This document shows, piece after piece, positions 57,536 to 64,000 of a stretch of DNA of 64,000 bases. The notes beneath the pieces were generated by a model. It was not told the origin of the DNA. It saw only the letters and a program-made list of their open reading frames with translations, and searched no databases. Source of the stretch: Lewinellaceae bacterium (GTDB lineage Bacteria > Bacteroidota > Bacteroidia > Chitinophagales > Saprospiraceae); the NCBI GenBank assembly GCA_020636095.1, contig JACJYN010000003.1, positions 1,426,001 to 1,490,000 of the forward strand. The letters are read 5' to 3'. How positions within the stretch are numbered: the first letter of the stretch is position 1; each line of letters starts with the position of its first letter. The position numbers were made by a program, and so were the translations under genes.

Positions 57536-59974
57536 ATGGAAAAAACACAAGGCCTTGCCGAAAAACCGGCACAGGAACAGATGGATGAATTAAACGCCGG
57601 CATAACCGAAGCGATACGGGCTGTCTGGAGTGCTTCTTCTCCGGGAGAACAGCTCGAGCAGATGGCGGCGGCTGTGGCTATCTTGTGTGAACGTTTCGGG
57701 CAGATTGGCGAATTCGCTTATCACCGGCTGGCCGGACAGGAGGCCTACACCGAAGAACAAATCTTTCGTTATTATCTCATCACTTACGAATGGGCGGGCG
57801 AGGCGAAGGCCTTTCTGTTATTGTGGCGCGATGTTTTTTTTGAACTGCAAAAAGGGTACTTGCTGCTGTCCGATAACTTAGCCGATGAAGCCAGCGTGAA
57901 GCGGTTGAATGAAAAGTCGAACGTGACGTTACAATCAGCTGCGGAGAGCCTGAGTAGCTTTATGGAGCGGATGAGCCGGACGGAGGGGCGGCGGTGGCAG
58001 CCCAGCCCGGAAAAAAGGATAGGCAACTGGCGGCTTCAGAAAAGCCCCTGGCCGGTGTATCGGGAGCAGTTCTCTGCCATCACCGGGCAGGTAGCTCATT
58101 TGCTGAAACAGTACCGGGAGATGGACGCGGCGGTGTCTGTTTTTCAACAAATCCGGCAGGATGTAGAACAACTGGCTGCTGCCTGCCAGGCTGATATGCT
58201 CGAAGTCCACAATAAAATAGACCAAACGACTGCTATTTTTTCTGAAAACGAGAGTACCGGAGAGCTTCCTACGCCTTCGAAGATATCCAACCGCCTCGAG
58301 GCATTCGTCGCAAAAATTCTGGCATTTCCCCGCCTTCAATCTTTCTCGGCAGGGTTAGAGGATTCCCTGAATTCCTTACCGGAAAAAATGCAGCTGGTTC
58401 TGGAAACAAAGGGCGGGTTGCTGGAAATGAGGGAGCTCAACCTGAGAAAGCTTTGCCAGCAATGGATGGAGTCGGAGATACTGCCATTGACCAATGAGGC
58501 CTGGGAGCTAACCGAGAATACCATTAACGGGCTGAAGGTGGCCTTGTCCAACGTCCGCAACCGCCTGGCCCTGCTCTCCACCGAAAATACGGAAGCGGAA
58601 GGGAAAGCGGAGATGCTGGAACTGTTGCAACCGGTTGAGGCTTTCCGGAAAAACCTTCTGGCTTCGGAAGAAGAGCTATCCGGTTTGACTCATGAGATTG
58701 AACGCCGGCTGGAGGGAGACTTTGTACCGTGTTCCATTTATACTACCTCTCGTATTTTTCTGCCGGCGCCTTCCCAGTCGGCCATTCGCCGGTTTCGGCT
58801 GAGGCGTTACAAGTGGCTGGAATGGTTGCATCGTTGGTTTTCTAAACAGGTGGGAGCTATCCGGAAAATAAGGAAAGCCGCCGAGCAGGAGGAGAACCTG
58901 GGCGCCTCGGAAAAAGTGGTGCGCTACATTCAGAGTCGTACTGTGAGCAGTGACAACAATCATTACGCTGCTATTTTTCAGGCCAAGGGTTATGTGGGAG
59001 AATCCTTCTGGGTAGGCCGGGAGGATAAAATGCAGCACATTGAAGGCATCATCGACAATTGGCGGAAGGGGTTTCGGGGAGCTGTGGCCCTGACCGGCAA
59101 GCGGTTTTCCGGTAAATCCTTCTTTGGAGAGATGGTGGCCAACCGCTTTTTTTCAGAAAATGCCATTCGGATTTATCCGGGGTCGGTTCTCCAACTACAG
59201 GGCAGAAAACTGGAGATGGAATATGACCTGGAAGCAGTCCTGGAGTTTATCCGTAAGAATACACTCAACCAACACCCTCTGGTATGGATCGATGACCTGG
59301 AGTTGTGGTGGAGCCCTACCGTTCCGCTCAATCAGAACGTCCGGGCGCTGCGCCGCTATATTGACGCCTATTCCAACAACATTTTCTTTCTGGTCTCCCT
59401 GAGTAACGGGTTGGCGGCTCACCTTCAGCAACTGCACAATGTGGGCATCCTTTTCCAGGCGGAACTCAATATGGATTATATGCCGGCCAATACGGTTCGG
59501 GAGGCGATCCTCATCCGGCACGGGGCTACGCACCAAACGCTGCTGAATGAGCAATTGCAGGATGCCAGCCCGCCCCAGTTCAACCGGCTGGCGGCGCGGG
59601 TGCACCGGGCAGCCGGCGGCAACATTGGCGAATCCCTGCTCCGGTGGGCCCTTTCGGTGCAAAGAGTAGACGAAAACAGTGTATTTATCTATACCCCTCC
59701 GGAATATGGACTGCCCGATTTCCTGACCCCTGATGTGGCCGTACTGCTTTGCGCCATTCTGATGCAAAAAAGAACAAATGAGTATCAATTGCGAAAATTA
59801 ATGGGGCCGCCCTTTTCGGAGAAGTATGTCAATATCCTGCGGCGCCTGTTGAGCGTAGGCCTGCTCTCCCGCCATCCCAATGGCTGGCTGGAGGTCAATG
59901 AGGTGGCGGCCAACGCCGTAGGCGCCTTGCTGGAACAAAAAGATTTCATTAAATACGAACAATGGAAGCAATAA
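57536..59974 (+). CDS. AAA/P-loop ATPase with long helical N-terminal part
   Basis: An 812-residue protein of unknown family, start ATG 57536 (MEKTQGLAEK). About 500 residues of helix-rich sequence come first (e.g. EEQIFRYYLITYEWAGEAKA, LEAFVAKILAFPRLQSFSAG). The ATPase core has Walker A LTGKRFSGKSFFGE (about 518-528) and Walker B HPLVWIDDLELWW (about 581-590), with an IDAYSNNIFFLVSLSN sensor-like strand. The C-terminus looks like a winged helix (TNEYQLRKLMGPPFSEKYVN, LRRLLSVGLLSRHPNGWLEV). It overlaps the next gene by 13 bases, so the two are translationally coupled. Signal-transducing (STAND-like) ATPases share this layout, but no known relative was identified. Confidence 0.75.
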   Translation: MEKTQGLAEKPAQEQMDELNAGITEAIRAVWSASSPGEQLEQMAAAVAILCERFGQIGEFAYHRLAGQEAYTEEQIFRYYLITYEWAGEAKAFLLLWRDVFFELQKGYLLLSDNLADEASVKRLNEKSNVTLQSAAESLSSFMERMSRTEGRRWQPSPEKRIGNWRLQKSPWPVYREQFSAITGQVAHLLKQYREMDAAVSVFQQIRQDVEQLAAACQADMLEVHNKIDQTTAIFSENESTGELPTPSKISNRLEAFVAKILAFPRLQSFSAGLEDSLNSLPEKMQLVLETKGGLLEMRELNLRKLCQQWMESEILPLTNEAWELTENTINGLKVALSNVRNRLALLSTENTEAEGKAEMLELLQPVEAFRKNLLASEEELSGLTHEIERRLEGDFVPCSIYTTSRIFLPAPSQSAIRRFRLRRYKWLEWLHRWFSKQVGAIRKIRKAAEQEENLGASEKVVRYIQSRTVSSDNNHYAAIFQAKGYVGESFWVGREDKMQHIEGIIDNWRKGFRGAVALTGKRFSGKSFFGEMVANRFFSENAIRIYPGSVLQLQGRKLEMEYDLEAVLEFIRKNTLNQHPLVWIDDLELWWSPTVPLNQNVRALRRYIDAYSNNIFFLVSLSNGLAAHLQQLHNVGILFQAELNMDYMPANTVREAILIRHGATHQTLLNEQLQDASPPQFNRLAARVHRAAGGNIGESLLRWALSVQRVDENSVFIYTPPEYGLPDFLTPDVAVLLCAILMQKRTNEYQLRKLMGPPFSEKYVNILRRLLSVGLLSRHPNGWLEVNEVAANAVGALLEQKDFIKYEQWKQ

Positions 59975-60687
59975 CGGCCTTCAGGGTTTCCTGGCCGGGG
60001 CTGCTGCTCCTGGGGCTGGCCCTGCTGTTTTTTTATTTCGTACTCCGCCTCGCCAACCGTTTGGTGGCGGGCGCTTCGGTGAGTAGCCGCCTGCTGACGG
60101 CTTCCCGGCAACTGCTGCGCTCGGCCTTGCTTCTTTATGAGCCACTGGCCATACTCGGCTGGAGCGCTTTTTTTGTGTTTATCAACCCGCCTCTTCACGC
60201 CCTGCTGCTAGGGGTGCTCTTTCTGGGTGGATACCCCCACATCCGGAATTATGTGAGTGGGCGGCTGATACGGTTGGGCCACGCCATCATCCCCGGCAAA
60301 AAATTGCGCAGCGGCGAAGTGCAGGGGGTGGTTTCCAGGCTGGGTAACCTGGGCTTATATCTGCAGGCGGATGATGGCCGGCATTACCTCAGCTATTCGC
60401 ACTTGCTGTCCGACGGTTATACCCTGCTCTCCGGAGAGGATGTGAGTGGGGTGTATCACTTGTCAGTGACGCAGGAAGGGGAGGAGCCTCCCGCCAATTA
60501 CGCACAAAAATTGATGGACATTCTGGCCACTACACCTTATCTGGACTGGAACCACAAACCGGAATGGATAACGGATGGCACCCTGGACAACCGGCTCGAA
60601 CTTCGGGTCGTGCTCAAGCAGGATGGCCATCTCAGAGAGTTGATACAATTGCTGGATGAGTTGGGTTTTTCCTGCCGGGTCGTTTGA
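59962..60687 (+). CDS. MscS-like membrane protein, partner of the AAA ATPase
   Basis: A 241-residue inner-membrane protein. There are three hydrophobic segments (about 10-30, 55-75 and 80-100). Then LRSGEVQGVVSRLGNLGLYL, DDGRHYLSYSHLLSD and a C-terminal alpha/beta domain (PANYAQKLMDILATTPYLDW ... LRELIQLLDELGFSCRVV) resemble the beta domain and cytoplasmic cage of MscS channels. The pore-lining TM3 glycine/alanine pattern is not clear, so channel activity is inference. Its start codon lies inside the end of the ATPase gene (59962-59974). The pair suggests an ATPase acting on a membrane component. Confidence 0.7.
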   Translation: MEAITAFRVSWPGLLLLGLALLFFYFVLRLANRLVAGASVSSRLLTASRQLLRSALLLYEPLAILGWSAFFVFINPPLHALLLGVLFLGGYPHIRNYVSGRLIRLGHAIIPGKKLRSGEVQGVVSRLGNLGLYLQADDGRHYLSYSHLLSDGYTLLSGEDVSGVYHLSVTQEGEEPPANYAQKLMDILATTPYLDWNHKPEWITDGTLDNRLELRVVLKQDGHLRELIQLLDELGFSCRVV

Positions 60688-60793
60688 TGTTCGGGGCGGC
60701 TTTACACCCGAACATCTTACACCGCAGTAAACAAGCTCACTACCATCAGTGGGTTGTTATACCAAACTTCAAATGCTACGACAATATTAAAAA

Positions 60794-62083
60794 ATGGAAA
60801 TATTAACCTCCTACAACCTGATCATCGAAGCTTCGGCCATTATCATACTGTCATTTATCTTTAGCGAGGTGGCCCGAAAGACCAACGTGCCTTCCGTGCT
60901 TATGTTGATCACTTTGGGTATTTTGCTGAAATTGGGACTGGACGCATTCGGACTGGGGAGCATCGACTTCTTTCCTATTCTGGAATTGCTGGGCATCGTC
61001 GGGCTGATCATGATCGTGCTCGAAGCCGCTCTGGAACTGGAGCTGAAACCGGAGAAGATTCTGCCCATCGGCAAGGCGCTGGCCATTGCGCTCATCAGCC
61101 TGATCGCCTCCACCTGGGTAGCCGCGCTCATCCTGCATCAGTTTATTAAAGAAATGGATATGGCCACCGCCTGGCTGTATGCCACTCCGCTCTCTATTCT
61201 TTCCAGCGCCATCATCATCCCCTCGGTCTCGGGGTTGGGCACTGTAAAAAAGGAGTTTCACATCTATGAAAGCACCTTTTCAGATATCCTGGGCATTATG
61301 CTTTTTTATTTTCTGGCAGGCCAATGGGAGGCTGCCGAACATGCCGGTGGCAATGGCGTAGCCAGCTTCTTCGGGAACCTGGGGTTGACCATCGCTATCT
61401 CTCTGTTGGCCAGTTATCTTATTCTGTTCATCTTCCAGAATATTCGCAGCCAGGTAAAGCTCTTTTTGCTCATCGCTGTACTGCTGTTGCTCTATGCGCT
61501 GGGTAAGAAAATGCACCTTTCATCCCTTATCATCATCCTGTCTTTCGGGCTGGTGATCGCCAATATGCCGCTCTTCTTTCGCGGGCGGCTGGGCCGCTGG
61601 CTGCATCTCGAAAAAGCAAAAAACATCTACGAAGGCCTGCACATCATCACCATGGAAACCGCTTTCGTGGTGCGCACCTTCTTTTTTGTCATCTTCGGCC
61701 TGACCATTTCTCTGGTTTCTCTCCTCCACCTGGATGTAGCGCTCATCAGCGGGCTGATCATCCTGTCCATTTACGCCATCCGCTTTGTCATCCTGCGCCT
61801 TTTTCTGGGGAGAGACATCATCCCCCAGCTTTTCATCGCCCCCCGCGGCCTGATCACCATCCTGCTTTTTTACGCCATCCCCAAAGAGGCGGCCGTACCC
61901 GGCTTCGAAGCGGGCATCCTGCTGTTCATCATCATCGGCACCAGCCTGATCATGACCTTCGCAATGGTGTACGACAAACAAAGGGCGGGTAAGGCCGTGA
62001 AGAAGGCGCAGAGCGTGCCGGTGGGTTATAGCAAGTGGAAGGCGCCGACGATTGAGGAGGTGATGGAGGAGGAACAGTCATGA
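60794..62083 (+). CDS. Cation:proton antiporter (CPA1-type)
   Basis: A 429-residue integral membrane protein with about 12 helices. Typical features: helices with SVLMLITLGILLKLGLDAFG near the start, LGIVGLIMIVLEAALELELK, the TPLSILSSAIIIPSVSGLGT region and an acidic residue pair in the core (STFSDILGIMLFYFLAGQWE). The C-terminal tail is short and charged. It exchanges Na+ or K+ for H+, but which cation cannot be told. It lies 106 bases after the MscS-like gene on the same strand; co-transcription is possible. A small TGAGGC/GCCTCA hairpin follows the stop (62081-62100). Confidence 0.88.
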   Translation: MEILTSYNLIIEASAIIILSFIFSEVARKTNVPSVLMLITLGILLKLGLDAFGLGSIDFFPILELLGIVGLIMIVLEAALELELKPEKILPIGKALAIALISLIASTWVAALILHQFIKEMDMATAWLYATPLSILSSAIIIPSVSGLGTVKKEFHIYESTFSDILGIMLFYFLAGQWEAAEHAGGNGVASFFGNLGLTIAISLLASYLILFIFQNIRSQVKLFLLIAVLLLLYALGKKMHLSSLIIILSFGLVIANMPLFFRGRLGRWLHLEKAKNIYEGLHIITMETAFVVRTFFFVIFGLTISLVSLLHLDVALISGLIILSIYAIRFVILRLFLGRDIIPQLFIAPRGLITILLFYAIPKEAAVPGFEAGILLFIIIGTSLIMTFAMVYDKQRAGKAVKKAQSVPVGYSKWKAPTIEEVMEEEQS

Positions 62084-62293
62084 GGCATGAGGGGGCCTCA
62101 CGATAAAATATCAGCCAGAGCCTGAGATGGGCCTTTTCTTCAAAAATGGCGCGCAGGGATATGGAAAAACCGGGAATGGCTGCACTTTGCAAAATTACCG
62201 GCCGGCCTGCTTGGCAACTCCATCCCGCCATCCTACTTTTACAAAGTAAACAGGCCTGTTGTTTTCCAGGGAAAAAATAGCTCAAAACCTCTC

Positions 62294-64000
62294 ATGCGAT
62301 ACCTCATATACATTTTGCTCCTTCTCACTGCCCTGTTGCTGCTCTTCTGTAGCCGCGAGTTGCCCACGGCGGCCAACGGCCCGTACCTCAACCTGGCTGA
62401 AGGAGTAAAATATGTGGGTATGAACACCTGTAAATCCTGCCACGCCAATGTGCACGCCACCTTCATCCACACCGGCATGGGCCGTTCCTTCGGCCGGGCG
62501 ACACCGGAAAAGACCGACGCTACGTTCGGGGAGCACGCCCTGGTTTACGACACCGTTTCCAACCTGTACTACAAGCCCTTTTTCCGGGACAGCGTTATGT
62601 ACGTGCTGGAGTTTCGCCTGGAAGGCAGTGACACCGTGCACCAACGCCTGGAGCGCATCGACTACATCGTCGGCTCCGGGCAGCACACCAATTCTCACAT
62701 CGTAGATTTCAACGGCTATATCTACCAGGCGCCTATCACCTACTACACTCAGGAAGGGCGCTGGGATATGGCGCCCGGCTTCCGGGGCGACAACATCCGC
62801 TTCGATCGCCTCCTCACCACTGAGTGCATCACCTGCCACAACCACTTCCCGGATTTCGTTGAAGGCTCTCTCAACAAATACAGCCAGATGCCGGCCGGTA
62901 TCGAATGCGAGCGCTGCCATGGCCCGGGAGAGGTGCACGCCCGGGAAAAGCTGGCGGGCCATATCGTGGACACCTCAAAGCACATCGACTACACCATCGT
63001 CACCCCCAGCGACCTGCCCCGCGATTTGCAGATGGACCTCTGCCAGCGCTGTCACCTGCAAGGCATCGCCGTACTGAACGAGGGCAAAGATTTCTTCGAC
63101 TTCAAACCGGGTATGCGCCTACAGGACGTATTTAATGTCTTTCTGCCCCGCTACACCAACTCCGACGAGCGATTCATCATGGCCTCCCAGGCCGACCGCC
63201 TGCGGCTCAGCCCGTGCTACAAAGAATCGGAAATGACCTGCATTACCTGCCACAACCCGCACCAAAGTGTGGAAGCTACCGATAAGGAAAAGTACAACGA
63301 TGCCTGTCGCAACTGCCACGGCAAGCAGCAGGGGGAGGGCTGTGCGGCGCCCATGGCTGAGCGCCTGGCTGAGGGTGATAACTGCTCCGGCTGCCACATG
63401 CCCCGCTCCGGCAGCGTCGATATACCCCACGTCAATATCACAGACCACTACATCAGCCGCAACAACATCAAGGGCCAGGAACGAGAGAAGGCGCCAACGG
63501 AGAACCCCGGTTTTTTAGGCTTACAGATTCTGACCAGGGAAAAAGCCACCGCCCTGGAGATGGCAAAGGCCTACATTGCCATGTATGATAAATATCTTCA
63601 ATCTTCGGTCATGCTGGATTCCGCCCGGTACTACCTGGATCAGTCCAACTTGCCATTAGAGGAAAAATTGGCTACTCTCATCCACTACCATTTCGCCCGG
63701 CAGGATTACAACGCCATCGCCGGGCTGGCTGCCGGCCTTTCCCCTTCCAATGTGTCCGATGGCTGGATGGCCTACCGCTGCGGCGAAGCCTTTTACAAAC
63801 TGGGGGGCTATCCCCGCGCCCTGGCCTTCTACCAGCGCGCCACCGAACGGATGCCTTACAATCTGGACTTTCAGGAAAAGCTGGGCGCCGCTTATATTCA
63901 GCTTCAGCAGCTGCCCCAGGCGGTGGAAACCCTGGATTGGGTGCTGAAAGAAAACCCCAAGCGGCCGGTGGCTCTTTCCAACCTGGGGTACGCCTGCGTT
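62294..64000 (+). CDS. Multiheme cytochrome c with TPR repeats (3' end outside window)
   Basis: Open from ATG 62294 to the window end, 569 codons without a stop. After an N-terminal hydrophobic segment (MRYLIYILLLLTALLLLF) come seven C-x-x-C-H heme sites at about residues 46, 178, 205, 250, 316, 338 and 364: CKSCH, CITCH, CERCH, CQRCH, CITCH, CRNCH, CSGCH. From about residue 410 the sequence has TPR-like helices (GWMAYRCGEAFYKLGGYPRA; YNLDFQEKLGAAYIQLQQLP). Likely a periplasmic or outer-surface electron carrier with a protein-binding arm. No gap separates it from the antiporter except 210 bases with a small hairpin. Confidence 0.88.
   Translation, partial: MRYLIYILLLLTALLLLFCSRELPTAANGPYLNLAEGVKYVGMNTCKSCHANVHATFIHTGMGRSFGRATPEKTDATFGEHALVYDTVSNLYYKPFFRDSVMYVLEFRLEGSDTVHQRLERIDYIVGSGQHTNSHIVDFNGYIYQAPITYYTQEGRWDMAPGFRGDNIRFDRLLTTECITCHNHFPDFVEGSLNKYSQMPAGIECERCHGPGEVHAREKLAGHIVDTSKHIDYTIVTPSDLPRDLQMDLCQRCHLQGIAVLNEGKDFFDFKPGMRLQDVFNVFLPRYTNSDERFIMASQADRLRLSPCYKESEMTCITCHNPHQSVEATDKEKYNDACRNCHGKQQGEGCAAPMAERLAEGDNCSGCHMPRSGSVDIPHVNITDHYISRNNIKGQEREKAPTENPGFLGLQILTREKATALEMAKAYIAMYDKYLQSSVMLDSARYYLDQSNLPLEEKLATLIHYHFARQDYNAIAGLAAGLSPSNVSDGWMAYRCGEAFYKLGGYPRALAFYQRATERMPYNLDFQEKLGAAYIQLQQLPQAVETLDWVLKENPKRPVALSNLGYACV

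Noticed and set aside
1..64000. tRNA, rRNA, riboswitch or prophage genes
   Set aside because: No cloverleaf, rRNA or phage structural features were recognised when reading; a covariance-model search would be needed to exclude small RNAs.

Overview
The window looks like a piece of a Bacteroidota chromosome, most likely from the Saprospiria (Lewinella/Phaeodactylibacter-like). Reasons: several secreted proteins end in type IX secretion (T9SS) sorting domains, a GldH gliding lipoprotein is present, isoprenoids are made by the mevalonate route (class II HMG-CoA reductase, type 2 IPP isomerase and a GYDIA-type GHMP kinase), and Shine-Dalgarno sequences are not evident. No rRNA, tRNA, CRISPR array, prophage or conjugative element was seen. 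The species assignment is inference.

Layout. 1-5.2 kb: end of a propeller-like protein, then GHMP kinase, HAD phosphatase, mvaA and fni on the minus strand. 5.6-7.8 kb: ECF sigma factor, small anti-sigma-like protein, a hypothetical protein and a LysE-type exporter. 7.8-14.4 kb: T9SS M14 carboxypeptidase, LolC/E-type permease, TolC, GtrA and a 5'(3')-deoxyribonucleotidase. 14.6-19.6 kb: MarR - membrane fusion protein - RND pump operon with two matching putative operators. 20-27 kb: pirin, a CDGSH iron-sulfur protein, a SPOR protein, a lipoprotein and a GCS2-CBS fusion. 27-42.4 kb: large exported proteins, including a seven-module T9SS protein and two tandem peptidylarginine-deiminase-like proteins; between them lie a REP-associated transposase with its REP arrays, an OmpA lipoprotein and a coiled-coil protein. 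42.6-49.4 kb: a nuclease-like protein and a second TolC-MFP-RND operon. 50.3-56.9 kb: nucleotidyltransferase, Uma2, flavin reductase, TlpA, grpE-dnaJ and gldH. 57.5-64 kb: an AAA ATPase overlapping an MscS-like membrane protein, a cation/proton antiporter, and a seven-heme cytochrome c with TPRs that runs off the end.

The most unusual content is between the genes. Almost every long gap holds miniature inverted-repeat elements or arrays of 7-8 base words. Several elements are bounded by exact 8-bp target duplications: 19681-19835, 22038-22160, 22462-22612, 37025-37176, 46020-46132, 46196-46334, 53910-53933 and 56981-57132. One group ends in GTAACTATT and resembles IS66-type ends; a second ends in GGCTACCCGTCTAAC-like sequence. 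One element has split a PIN-domain toxin gene, and removing it with one target copy restores the reading frame. Word arrays (GCGAACn, CGAAnnC, GGAAGTn, CACYGAYA) form imperfect hairpins, some of them inside elements with target duplications, which suggests that the words spread as part of mobile miniature elements.
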